From an uncultured Collinsella sp. (GTDB taxonomy: Bacteria; Actinomycetota; Coriobacteriia; Coriobacteriales; Coriobacteriaceae), in assembly GCA_900556285.1 (NCBI GenBank), contig USOF01000003.1, positions 1-16,516 of the forward strand: a stretch of 16,516 bases of DNA, read 5' to 3'. The position numbers and the translations under genes were made by a program. The notes under the pieces are model-generated. The model was not told the origin of the DNA. It ran no database searches and saw only the letters and a list, made by a program, of their open reading frames with translations. How positions within the stretch are numbered: the stretch's first letter is position 1; the number at the start of each line of letters is the position of its first letter. Positions 1 to 7,047 of this stretch are shown piece after piece.

Positions 1-49
1 GTAGTGGCGGCGGGGAGGCACGGTGGCCATTATTCGGTGACCGGGATTG

Positions 50-65
50 GTCAAAGTAGTTTGAC
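50..65. promoter_or_regulatory. 16-nt palindrome, possible operator
   Basis: A perfect inverted repeat, GTCAAA-gtag-TTTGAC, is visible. It lies just upstream of an AT-rich hexamer TAAAAT (76-81), which could be a -10 element, and of a GGAGG ribosome-binding-like sequence (98-102). The arrangement resembles an operator and promoter in front of a small plus-strand gene. No regulator can be assigned to it, and the palindrome could be chance. Confidence 0.3.
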
Positions 66-110
66 TATTAGCGGCTAAAATCGCCCGGCGCTAACACGGA
101 GGACGAATCT

Positions 111-209
111 ATCAAGTCGTACTACACCTTTGACACCGAGCCCGAGGAAGAGTTCGACGAGTACACCCATCCGGAAATTAGGCTCATGCTCTCCGCAAAG
201 AAGAACTAA
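111..209 (+). pseudogene. Possible 32-codon small ORF lacking a normal start codon
   Basis: The frame ATC AAG TCG TAC TAC runs 32 codons to a TAA at 207-209. It encodes an acidic peptide containing TFDTEPEEEFDEYTHPEIR and ending LSAKKN. A GGAGG sequence at 98-102 sits 8 nt before the ATC, the right distance for a start codon, but ATC is a very rare initiator. The only in-frame ATG is near the end. The upstream in-frame stop is TAG at 69-71. It may be a gene whose ATG mutated to ATC, a real ATC start, or the tail of a decayed gene. I do not recognise the family and assign no function. Confidence 0.25.
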
Positions 210-251
210 AGGCTTGCACTCTAATTGCCGCTCGCAAACATCGTCTATATC

Positions 252-436
252 TCGAGGTCTAATACTTTTCCCGAGAAGTGAACGACCGTTTTTGGACCCC
301 CGAAGCATCGACATTTTCAGACGTCAAAACCGCAGGATTTGGCTGACAAAACCGCAGGAAATTGCATCTCAAAAGTGTCGATGCTTCGGGGGTCCATTTT
401 GACTCGTTCACTTCTCGAAAAAGTATTAGACCTCGA
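252..436. repeat. Long imperfect inverted repeat (MITE-like or large hairpin)
   Basis: Two arms of 66 nt (252-317 and 371-436) are near reverse complements. Three blocks pair exactly: 252-269 with 419-436 (18 bp), 272-285 with 404-417 (14 bp) and 293-313 with 376-396 (21 bp). They are separated by a short indel and a bubble of about 7 nt. The 53-nt centre overlaps a 13-bp direct repeat, CAAAACCGCAGGA, at 325-337 and 347-359. No transposase or clear target-site duplication is seen. It lies downstream of the ABC transporter gene, so it may be a non-autonomous mobile element or a large RNA hairpin acting on that transcript's 3' end. Short reading frames over it appear non-coding. Confidence 0.75.
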
Positions 437-450
437 TTTACAAGCCACTC

Positions 451-483
451 AATGTGACAAAAGGGCTGTCCCTTTGTCACATT
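451..483. repeat. 33-nt palindromic repeat, copy 1
   Basis: The palindrome begins AATGTGACAAAAGGG and ends TCCCTTTGTCACATT, around a CTG centre. It overlaps the stop codon of the minus-strand ABC transporter gene. A second copy at 7010-7042 matches 29 of 33 positions, also just after a minus-strand stop. There is no T-run as in a classical intrinsic terminator, so it is better called a REP-like repeat that may protect or terminate the transcript. Confidence 0.75.
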
Positions 484-3400
484 ATTCGGAGCGTAGGGCT
501 TCTACAGGGTCTTTTTTGGATGCGCTTCGGGCCGGCAGCAGACCGGCAACGACCGTCAGCAGCACCGAAATTGCAATGAGCACCAGCGCATCCTGCACGG
601 GCAGGCTCATCAGATTGGGCACTTGTTTGGCAGCAAGCGCCCAGGCATTAACCGGAAAGCTCACGGCCACCACGACGACAATGGCAAAGACGCCGGCGAT
701 GAGGCCCTCGATAAAGGTCTCGGCATTGAATACGTTGGCCACGTTGCGCTTCGACGCGCCGATCGCACGCAGGATGCCAATCTCCTTTTTGCGCTCCAGC
801 ACGCTGATGTAGGTGATGATGCCGATCATGATGGAGCTCACCACCAGGCTGATACTCACGAATGCGATGAGCACCAAGCTGATGGTGTTCACGATGTCGG
901 TCACCGAACCCATGATGATGCCCATGTAGTCGGTGTACGAAATTGCCCGATCATCATGGCCAGTGGCTTTGACCTGCTTGTTGTACGCATCGATGTGATC
1001 GAGTACGCGCTCCTTGGCCTCAAAGTCGCGCGGGAAAATCTTAACCGAGATGGGGTCCGCCTCATCCGCATAGCCCAACGTGGTCAGATTGTTGTCGTAG
1101 GTGAGCTTCGACGCCTTGGCATAGCTCATCATGAGCGAACTCAGATCCTCGGCGTCCATGTTGAAATGGATGGCACGAGCAAAGGCACTCGCATCCACGT
1201 GCATGGCGCTCGCCAGGTTGGCAAAACTCGAAGACATCTGTGTCGCCATCTGGTCCATGAGCCCTGCCGCGCCCGCCTTGAGCTGGGACGATACCGTCGA
1301 TGCTATCTGCTCGCTGATCGCCTTCATCACCTGATCCATAGCCTGTTGCAGATACGGAGCCAGCTGCTTTTGCACATAGTCGGTCATCGCCTGTTGCAGG
1401 CGCTCGGCCAGGGCATCGCCACCGAGTGCCTTGAGCTGAGCCAGGATTTGCTGCGCCGTGGCATCGCTCTCAAGATACGTCGAAAATGCAGCAGCAAGCT
1501 TTGAGGCATCCTTAAGTTCTTCGGGCGTCAGCGCCTTAAACTGATCAGACTGCAAAAAGCCCTCAAACAGTTGGTTGGCAAGCGTTCCCACCTGCTGCAT
1601 TTGCTCGGGCGTGAGCTCCAGACCGTCAAAGACGCCCGAGAAATCTGGGGTTGGCGCTTTGGCGATGATGTCACTAAAGTCGATATCCTCCCCAACGCCC
1701 GAAAGGTCAATGTCCAGCCCGGACAAGTCAAGACCAGACAGGTCCATACCGCCGGCCGCACCCGAGAGCGCAGATGTATCGAACGAAAACGCACTCTTCA
1801 GCGCCGCCTCGTCCACACTAAACATGCTGCCCAGATCCACGCCTTGCTTGGCCTCGCCTTGCAGTTCATCGAAAGACTTGCCCGTAAAGACATCCGTCTC
1901 GGGGTGAGCAAGCTGCTCCTGCACAATCTGCGAATTTGCGGCGCGTTCCATAAGCTGACGAGTCAGTGCATGCGTATAGGCGATGCCCGGGGTCAATGCG
2001 CTCGCGTTGGCCGTCTCATTGGGCCGCACCACGCCCACAATGTGTACGTCGATACCGTCGGCAACCTTGGCGGCCATAAAGTCGGTGTCGCCAGACATAT
2101 CGGTCCACATGCCGGTCTCTTCGTTTTTGCGATACGCATCGGCCGGCGACAGCACTTTAAACGTCGTGGACAGCGCATCGTCGTAGGTAAAATCAGTACC
2201 GGCCTCGGACGTCTCGATCTTACCGTTAGCCGTCATAGCACTGTTAACCAGGTCGTTGAGCTCATCGATATCCAACGCACCGATACTGTAGAGCGTGTAA
2301 TCGCCCACCGTGCCACGGCTCGAAAGCACCATCACGGCTTCGCTGGCAGACGTGGGCCAATGACCGGCGACGACATCGTACTGGCTGTCGAGCAGGCTCT
2401 GGTCGTCAATCATCTCGTTAAAGACCGAGGTTCCCATGGATTCCATGCTCACCGTTGCTGCTGAGCTCGCGCCGCCGCTCATGGCCTCGGTCATGGCGTT
2501 GGGCACCAGCCGGACAGGCTTCTCATCGCCCTTGCCGGCACGATAGACAACCGGCGATACACCGTAGCCGTACTGAATGGCGTTGACCTCTTTATCGATG
2601 CCGTCGCCACCGGCATCGAGCCATGCCTTAAAGCTCGTCATGTCGTTGGACTTAACGCTCGCAAACATATCCTTTACGGCCGTGACCACAGGGATCCTAT
2701 CGGTCCCCTGAGCCTTGCCGCCGGCACTGTCGTCGGACGAATCCACGTTTTCAGGCGAGTCATCATCCGTGGCCCCCTGTCCGCCCATCATGGACGACAG
2801 GTCGTAATCCTGTTTGGAAATGGTGAGCGGGTAGCTCGAGAGCGTATCCTCCTCGACCTTTTTGATGTAGCCGTTTACGCCGTTGGACAGCGCCAGAATC
2901 GCCGCGATACCGATAATGCCAATCGAGCCCGCAAAGGCAGTCATGGCCGTACGACCCTTCTTGGTCATGAGGTTTCGGGCAGAAAGCCCCAGCGCCGTCA
3001 CAAAGCTCATCGAGGTTTTGCGCGTAGGCTTGGCCTCACGACGCGCGGCCTTGGCAACATCAAAGGGATCGGAATCGTCGGTAATCCTGCCGTCCGCCAG
3101 GTTGACGATGCGCGTGGCATATTGGTACGCCAGCTCGGGATTATGCGTGACCATGATGACCAGGCGGTCGCGCGCCACGTCCTTAAGCAAGTCCATGACC
3201 TGTACGGATGTCGTTGAATCCAAGGCGCCGGTCGGCTCGTCGGCCAGCACGATCTCGGGATCATTGATCAGGGCGCGGGCGATGGCCACGCGTTGCATCT
3301 GTCCACCCGAAAGCTGGCTCGGGCGCTTGTTAACATGCTCCCCCAAGCCGACTTTCTCCAACGCCTCGCGTGCACGCTGGCAGCGCTCGGCATGCCCCAC

Positions 3401-3736
3401 GCCCGTGAGCGTAAGCGCCAGCTCCACGTTTTCCAAAATGGTCTGATGCGGAATGAGGTTATAGCTTTGGAACACAAAGCCGATGCGGTTGTTACGGTAG
3501 GCATCCCAATCGCGATCGCGAAAGTCCTTGGTCGAGATGCCGTCGATGAGCAGGTCGCCGGAATCGAAATGATCGAGTCCACCGATTACGTTGAGCATCG
3601 TAGTTTTGCCCGAGCCCGAGGGGCCCAGAATGGCCACGAACTCGTTATCGCGAAAAGACAGGCTTACGTCGTCGAGCGCCACCTGCGTAAACGACTGCGT
3701 AACGTACCTTTTGCAAATACCCTTGAGCTCCAGCAT
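482..3736 (-). CDS. ABC transporter, ATP-binding and FtsX-type permease fusion
   Basis: This is a MacB-like protein with ATPase and permease on one chain. Counting from the chosen ATG (3736, 1084 residues), the ATPase shows Walker A GPSGSGKT (38-45), Q-loop Gln90, signature LSGGQ (142-146), Walker B IVLADEP with Glu167, and His198. A first membrane helix lies near 265-287. An extracytoplasmic region of about 650 residues follows, then three C-terminal helices (about 943-972, 1008-1034, 1049-1067) with the FtsX motif ERKKEIGILRAIGASKRNV and the ending DPVEALRSE. The large outer domain has an LSG/LDLSG-rich stretch near 660-690 and a long Gln/Ala-rich, probably helical section. A TTG at 3745 is also in frame, but GGGAGAGG abuts it, whereas it lies 9 nt before the ATG. 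The substrate is unknown; the family exports peptides, antibiotics or lipids, or transmits mechanical force across the envelope. Confidence 0.93.
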   Translation of the reverse strand: MLELKGICKRYVTQSFTQVALDDVSLSFRDNEFVAILGPSGSGKTTMLNVIGGLDHFDSGDLLIDGISTKDFRDRDWDAYRNNRIGFVFQSYNLIPHQTILENVELALTLTGVGHAERCQRAREALEKVGLGEHVNKRPSQLSGGQMQRVAIARALINDPEIVLADEPTGALDSTTSVQVMDLLKDVARDRLVIMVTHNPELAYQYATRIVNLADGRITDDSDPFDVAKAARREAKPTRKTSMSFVTALGLSARNLMTKKGRTAMTAFAGSIGIIGIAAILALSNGVNGYIKKVEEDTLSSYPLTISKQDYDLSSMMGGQGATDDDSPENVDSSDDSAGGKAQGTDRIPVVTAVKDMFASVKSNDMTSFKAWLDAGGDGIDKEVNAIQYGYGVSPVVYRAGKGDEKPVRLVPNAMTEAMSGGASSAATVSMESMGTSVFNEMIDDQSLLDSQYDVVAGHWPTSASEAVMVLSSRGTVGDYTLYSIGALDIDELNDLVNSAMTANGKIETSEAGTDFTYDDALSTTFKVLSPADAYRKNEETGMWTDMSGDTDFMAAKVADGIDVHIVGVVRPNETANASALTPGIAYTHALTRQLMERAANSQIVQEQLAHPETDVFTGKSFDELQGEAKQGVDLGSMFSVDEAALKSAFSFDTSALSGAAGGMDLSGLDLSGLDIDLSGVGEDIDFSDIIAKAPTPDFSGVFDGLELTPEQMQQVGTLANQLFEGFLQSDQFKALTPEELKDASKLAAAFSTYLESDATAQQILAQLKALGGDALAERLQQAMTDYVQKQLAPYLQQAMDQVMKAISEQIASTVSSQLKAGAAGLMDQMATQMSSSFANLASAMHVDASAFARAIHFNMDAEDLSSLMMSYAKASKLTYDNNLTTLGYADEADPISVKIFPRDFEAKERVLDHIDAYNKQVKATGHDDRAISYTDYMGIIMGSVTDIVNTISLVLIAFVSISLVVSSIMIGIITYISVLERKKEIGILRAIGASKRNVANVFNAETFIEGLIAGVFAIVVVVAVSFPVNAWALAAKQVPNLMSLPVQDALVLIAISVLLTVVAGLLPARSASKKDPVEALRSE

Positions 3737-3750
3737 GGACGGCAACCTCT

Positions 3751-3760
3751 CCCACGTGGG
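3751..3760. promoter_or_regulatory. 10-bp palindrome in the leader of the ABC transporter gene
   Basis: CCCACGTGGG is a perfect palindrome immediately upstream of, and touching, the ribosome-binding sequence of the minus-strand ABC gene. It could be a repressor site or fold into part of a leader hairpin with the neighbouring GC-rich bases. No convincing promoter is visible in the gap 3737-3849. The call is tentative. Confidence 0.25.
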
Positions 3761-3849
3761 CGCGCTCGCCCGCTCTCCCCCACAGTTCGCATTTGATGCG
3801 GTTTTTCCTACCCCATCTTGTCATTGTCATACTCGCCGCTCAAAAGGCC

Positions 3850-5541
3850 TTACTTTTCCAATCCACACGGCATCACGTTATCGCTACCGCGATGGTCTTT
3901 AGTCACAGCAGCAAAGAAGCGATAGCCACCCGAGAAGTTATAGCAGTCAAAACCGTACTGAGCGAGGATGCGGCAGCCAATGTAGCTGCGAAGACCACTT
4001 TGGCAAATAACATAAACAGGCTTTGTCACGTCAAGCTCCCCCAAGCGAGCACGCAAGTCATCGACGGGAATGTTCACAAAGCCGTCGATATGTCCGCGGT
4101 CATACTCGCCGACCATACGGACATCGAGCAGCTGCACACTACCATCGCGCGGCAGATCCGGTTCCTGCTCCCAATGCCACTGCTTGAGCATGCCCGAGCC
4201 CACGTTTTCGATCAAAAAACCGGCCATGTTCACCGGGTCTTTCGCCGAAGAATATGGCGGCGCATAAGCCAAATCCAAATCCTTGAGCTTATCGGCCCGA
4301 ATACCGGCCTGGATTGCCGTCGCCAGCACATCGATGCGCTTGTCCACGCCATCGATGCCCACAATCTGCGCGCCCAGCAGACGCAAGGTTTCCCTCTCAA
4401 ACACAACTTTCATGGTCATGGGCGTGGCCCCGGGATAATAACCCGCATGCGATCCAGGTGACAGCACGACGCTCTCGTAATCGATTCCCGTCGCACGCGC
4501 TGCCTTCACAGAAAGGCCCGTGCTCGCAGCTGTCAAGTCGAACACTTTGATTACCGAAGAACCCAGCGAGCCCTGATAGCGACTGTCTAAGCCACAAATC
4601 ACGTCGGCGACGATACGTCCCTGCTTATTAGCGGGGCCTGCAAGGGAAATCACCGCGTCCTCACCCGTCACCTGATGCTTGACCTGCACGGCATCACCCA
4701 CGGCATATACGTCAGGAGCAGACGTCTCCATGCGGTCGTTCACCACAATGGAGCCCTTGATGCCCAGCTCGATACCAGCTTTCTTTGCCAAATGGCTCTC
4801 GGGCGCAACGCCGATAGCGAGTAGCACCATATCGGCCATAATGGAATCATCGCCCGCCACATGTGTGACCACACGGCCATCGGCCTCCTCAAAGCCCGTA
4901 ACGTCGGCACGAAGGCGCAGGTCAATGCCATGCTCGCGGACCTCTGCATGAAGCAGCGTCGCCATGTCGTAGTCCAGGTTGTTCATCAGCTGCCCGGGGC
5001 GCTGCAAAAGCGTCACCTCGAGACCCAAGCCACGCAGGTTCTCGGCAGCCTCAACACCGATAAAGCCGCCACCGATCACCACGGCGCTCCTCGGCTCATG
5101 CTCTTGCACATAACCATGAATGCGCAGCGTGTCCTCTACCGTTCGAAGGCTAAAGATCTTATCCAAATCGATTCCCGGAAGAGCGGGGCGAATGGGATGC
5201 GCGCCTGGCGAAAGAATCAGCTTGTCATACGTCTCGACAAATTCCTCGCCGGTGAGCAGGTCGCGAACGTCAACCGTATGCACCTCGGGATGAATGGCGA
5301 TCACCTCGTGGCTCGTCTTCACGGCAATGCGGAATCGATTCCAGAAGCCCTCGGGCGATTGCAGCGTGAGCGCAGACTCCTCCTCAATCACGCCGCCAAT
5401 AAAGTATGGCAATCCGCAGTTAGCATAGGAGACATAACCTGTGCGCTCAAAAACGACAATCTCCGCCTGCTCGTCAAGCCTGCGCAAGCGCGCTGCCGCC
5501 GATGCACCGCCAGCAACGCCCCCCACGATAACCACCTTCAT
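3850..5541 (-). CDS. CoA-disulfide reductase-like flavoprotein with C-terminal rhodanese domain
   Basis: This 563-residue protein belongs to the NADH oxidase/CoA-disulfide reductase group with a fused rhodanese (CoADR-RHD type). The N-terminal FAD site is VGGVAGGASAAARLRR. The single redox Cys42 is in SYANCGLPY, the NAD(P) site GGGFIGVE is at 157-164, and the second FAD motif VGDAV is at 281-285. YYPGA and YAPPYSSAKDP resemble the conserved tyrosine regions of CoA-disulfide reductases. The last part of about 100 residues is a rhodanese domain with LDVR and the active loop CQSGLRS (Cys513). Family members reduce CoA disulfide, CoA persulfide or polysulfide with NAD(P)H. It starts 2 nt after the stop of the separate rhodanese gene, preceded by GGAAAGGTGG, so the two are co-transcribed. 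A role in persulfide or thiol redox control in the cytoplasm is likely; the exact substrate is not shown. Confidence 0.92.
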   Translation of the reverse strand: MKVVIVGGVAGGASAAARLRRLDEQAEIVVFERTGYVSYANCGLPYFIGGVIEEESALTLQSPEGFWNRFRIAVKTSHEVIAIHPEVHTVDVRDLLTGEEFVETYDKLILSPGAHPIRPALPGIDLDKIFSLRTVEDTLRIHGYVQEHEPRSAVVIGGGFIGVEAAENLRGLGLEVTLLQRPGQLMNNLDYDMATLLHAEVREHGIDLRLRADVTGFEEADGRVVTHVAGDDSIMADMVLLAIGVAPESHLAKKAGIELGIKGSIVVNDRMETSAPDVYAVGDAVQVKHQVTGEDAVISLAGPANKQGRIVADVICGLDSRYQGSLGSSVIKVFDLTAASTGLSVKAARATGIDYESVVLSPGSHAGYYPGATPMTMKVVFERETLRLLGAQIVGIDGVDKRIDVLATAIQAGIRADKLKDLDLAYAPPYSSAKDPVNMAGFLIENVGSGMLKQWHWEQEPDLPRDGSVQLLDVRMVGEYDRGHIDGFVNIPVDDLRARLGELDVTKPVYVICQSGLRSYIGCRILAQYGFDCYNFSGGYRFFAAVTKDHRGSDNVMPCGLEK

Positions 5542-5543
5542 AG

Positions 5544-5864
5544 TTAACGCACCACCTTTCCGCTGTAGCTATTGATTCCGCCGATGTTCTTCACGTTGAC
5601 GTAGCCCGCACGCTGAAGAAAGCTCGCAGCGCGACCGCTACGAGCGCCACTCAGGCAATGCACGAACAGAGGCGTATCCTTCTTTGGATACTCGACAAGC
5701 ACGCGATTGACGACATCGAGGGGAATGTTGATGGCACCGGGGATATGTCCCTGCCGATACTCATCGGCGCCACGCACATCGATCAACACCGCACCTTCGG
5801 TCGCACGGCACTCTTCAACACCTTTGTTGATATCCACCCCAGCAAATAGATTGAACAATCCCAT
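5544..5864 (-). CDS. Single-domain rhodanese-like sulfurtransferase
   Basis: This 106-residue protein is one rhodanese domain with LIDVRGADEYRQGHIPGAINIP and the active-site loop CLSGARS, which carries the catalytic cysteine. Such proteins carry a sulfane sulfur as a cysteine persulfide and pass it to a thiol acceptor. The start ATG at 5864 follows AAAGGAG with 8 nt of spacing. There is no signal peptide; the short N-terminal MGLFNLFAG segment is hydrophobic but too short for export. It directly precedes the CoA-disulfide reductase/rhodanese fusion (2-nt gap) and follows a Crp/Fnr-type regulator, suggesting a persulfide-handling operon. Confidence 0.92.
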   Translation of the reverse strand: MGLFNLFAGVDINKGVEECRATEGAVLIDVRGADEYRQGHIPGAINIPLDVVNRVLVEYPKKDTPLFVHCLSGARSGRAASFLQRAGYVNVKNIGGINSYSGKVVR

Positions 5865-5932
5865 GATGAGCTCCTTTGCTCGCTTGCCCTATCGTTTGAT
5901 GCCAGTATGCCCGGAAGGCGCAGACCGGTTCC

Positions 5933-5945
5933 GTGACCAAGTCAC
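5933..5945. promoter_or_regulatory. Inverted repeat GTGAC-N3-GTCAC, candidate operator
   Basis: A perfect 5-bp inverted repeat with a 3-nt centre lies about 69 nt upstream of the rhodanese start. It is between that gene and the Crp/Fnr-type regulator gene. Crp-family sites are typically TGTGA-N6-TCACA; this one reads GTGA-N5-TCAC, one base tighter. It is therefore a plausible binding site for the neighbouring regulator, but binding is inferred only from position and shape. Confidence 0.4.
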
Positions 5946-5973
5946 CGTATGGGACAATTTTTTCTTAAAAGCG

Positions 5974-5986
5974 AGTGCCAGGCACT
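5974..5986. repeat. Palindrome AGTGCC-N-GGCACT, possible weak terminator
   Basis: AGTGCCAGGCACT is a perfect short palindrome about 30 nt past the stop of the regulator gene. On the minus strand it is followed by CGCTTTTAAG and then an A-rich stretch, so it could form a small 5-bp stem weakly resembling a terminator. The GTGCC-N-GGCAC core is, from memory, a common palindrome in many bacterial genomes, so it may be a general repeat. Confidence 0.3.
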
Positions 5987-6016
5987 GGACGGATAGGCAC
6001 CATGGCAAAGCCATCG

Positions 6017-6682
6017 CTACGGCAGGCGTGTCAAACCGTCGACATCCAGAACAAGGATTCGCCCGCGCTTCACCTCGACAAGACCTTCATTGGCAAGACG
6101 ACGCAGCACGCGCGTCACCGCCTCGCGGGCAGAGTTGATGTCACGCGCCAGCTCGTCTTGAGTGACCCGGAGCTCCATTGACCCCGTTGCCTGGCATCGC
6201 TCAACCAAATAGTCGGCAACACGCTGGTCGAGACGTCGGAAAAGCATCTGTTGGAGCACACGAACCACCTGAGAGTAGCGCCGCGCCTCCACTTCGAGCA
6301 TAAAGACTTTGACGAAAATATTGTTGCTGGCAAGATGCTCGCAAACACCGATAGGCACAATAAGGAGCTCGGATTTCTCTGTTGCGGCAGCCAACGTGCC
6401 AAAGGAGATTTGCCGAATTACGCACGAAGCTGTTGTAACGCAGCACTCGCCGCACCCAATCCTAAAGAGCGTGATCTCCTTGCCTTCCTCGGAAAGGAGG
6501 CTGACGCGGACACCACCCTGAACGATAAGGAACATGCCGGTACAGGAGCTATCGCTGCCGCCGATAAGCTGGCCGGCATCGAAGGTGCGCAAGGCGGCTT
6601 GCCCCAAAACGAGCGTCCTCTCGTCAGAAGACAGATGCGCCCAAAAAGGGAGCTTCTCTACAACGTTTTGCACCATGGTCAT
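6017..6682 (-). CDS. Crp/Fnr-family transcriptional regulator with cysteine cluster
   Basis: This 221-residue protein has a cyclic-nucleotide-binding-like beta-roll domain (about 10-120), a long dimer helix (about 122-150) and a C-terminal winged helix. The last contains VTQDELARDINSAREAVTR and a recognition helix around 184-195. Cys77, Cys80, Cys81 and Cys87 cluster in GCGECCVTTASCVI, where a cAMP-binding cassette would sit. The cAMP-contact pattern of true Crp is not obvious, and the N-terminal cysteine set of Fnr is absent. A redox, metal or persulfide signal is therefore plausible. The ATG at 6682 follows AAGGAG with 6 nt spacing; another ATG lies two codons in. It stands directly before the rhodanese and CoA-disulfide reductase genes, its likely targets. 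Confidence 0.9.
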   Translation of the reverse strand: MTMVQNVVEKLPFWAHLSSDERTLVLGQAALRTFDAGQLIGGSDSSCTGMFLIVQGGVRVSLLSEEGKEITLFRIGCGECCVTTASCVIRQISFGTLAAATEKSELLIVPIGVCEHLASNNIFVKVFMLEVEARRYSQVVRVLQQMLFRRLDQRVADYLVERCQATGSMELRVTQDELARDINSAREAVTRVLRRLANEGLVEVKRGRILVLDVDGLTRLP

Positions 6683-6718
6683 CTGCGACTCCTTCTCCCA
6701 TGGTCTAATCTATCAGGA

Positions 6719-6724
6719 ATAATA
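6719..6724 (-). promoter_or_regulatory. Candidate -10 element of the Crp/Fnr-type regulator gene
   Basis: On the minus strand the hexamer reads TATTAT, one base off the sigma-70 -10 consensus. It lies about 36 nt before the start codon. A TTGACT sits nearby but only 12 nt upstream, too close for a normal -35. The promoter may be activator-dependent, or the true hexamers may be elsewhere. The region overlaps the start of a decayed plus-strand coding remnant. Confidence 0.3.
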
Positions 6725-6725
6725 G

Positions 6726-6896
6726 GGAGCAGCAAAAGTCAACTGTCGCAAGAATGACCTGTACCGCAAGATCATCACCGAGGGCTTTGAGATTGCCGAC
6801 GAGCGCTTTGAGGCCAACGCTTTGGTCATCTTCCGTGAGACAGGGAACCGTCAGCACACCATCAAGGCCGTTATGTGTGCCCTTCTGGGTCTCTAG
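6726..6896 (+). pseudogene. C-terminal remnant of an unrecognised protein gene
   Basis: An open frame of 56 codons ends at TAG 6894-6896 and has no plausible start; the in-frame stop upstream is TAG at 6723-6725. The peptide includes KNDLYRKIITEGFEIADE, then RFEANALVIFRE, and ends KAVMCALLGL. Composition and codon choice look like real protein coding (G/C-rich third positions). It probably is the tail of a gene cut off when the neighbouring minus-strand operon was inserted or the region was deleted. I do not recognise the family. Confidence 0.45.
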
Positions 6897-7009
6897 GAGC
6901 CGTATCAATGGAAACTGTTTTGCCGGTGCCAGTGAGGAATGTTGGGAACCGCACAAAAACGAACGGGACGGCACGTCGCGTGGCGCACCATCCCGCACAT
7001 GGCATTGAC
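6897..7009. other. Intergenic stretch with no recognisable gene
   Basis: This lies between the decayed plus-strand fragment and the palindrome behind the lipoprotein gene. Short reading frames cross it, but none has a ribosome-binding site with family-like sequence. I see no RNA gene or clear regulatory site. Confidence 0.5.
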
Positions 7010-7042
7010 AATGTGGCAAAGGGACTGTCCCTTTGCCACATT
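7010..7042. repeat. 33-nt palindromic repeat, copy 2
   Basis: The two arms, AATGTGGCAAAGGGA and TCCCTTTGCCACATT, are perfect reverse complements (15 bp) around CTG. The element begins 5 nt past the TAG of the lipoprotein gene. Compared with copy 1 (451-483), positions 7 and 27 changed together from an A-T to a G-C pair, which keeps the stem. It may act as a 3'-end stabiliser or bidirectional terminator; there is no strong T-run. Confidence 0.8.
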
Positions 7043-7047
7043 CGAAC

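Noticed and set aside
252..436. CRISPR array or insertion sequence
   Set aside because: The 13-bp direct repeat occurs only twice and no cas or transposase gene is present; the structure is a single inverted repeat.
623..2464. Long plus-strand frames opposite the ABC transporter
   Set aside because: They are His/Arg-rich shadows antisense to a gene with full ABC and FtsX motifs.
5974..5986. Strong intrinsic terminator behind the regulator gene
   Set aside because: The stem is only about 5 bp and the following bases are not a clean T-run, so read-through into the rhodanese gene is possible.
6719..6740. Standard sigma-70 promoter with TTGACT and TATTAT
   Set aside because: The two hexamers are only 12 nt apart, too close for normal use; only the -10 is kept as a tentative call.
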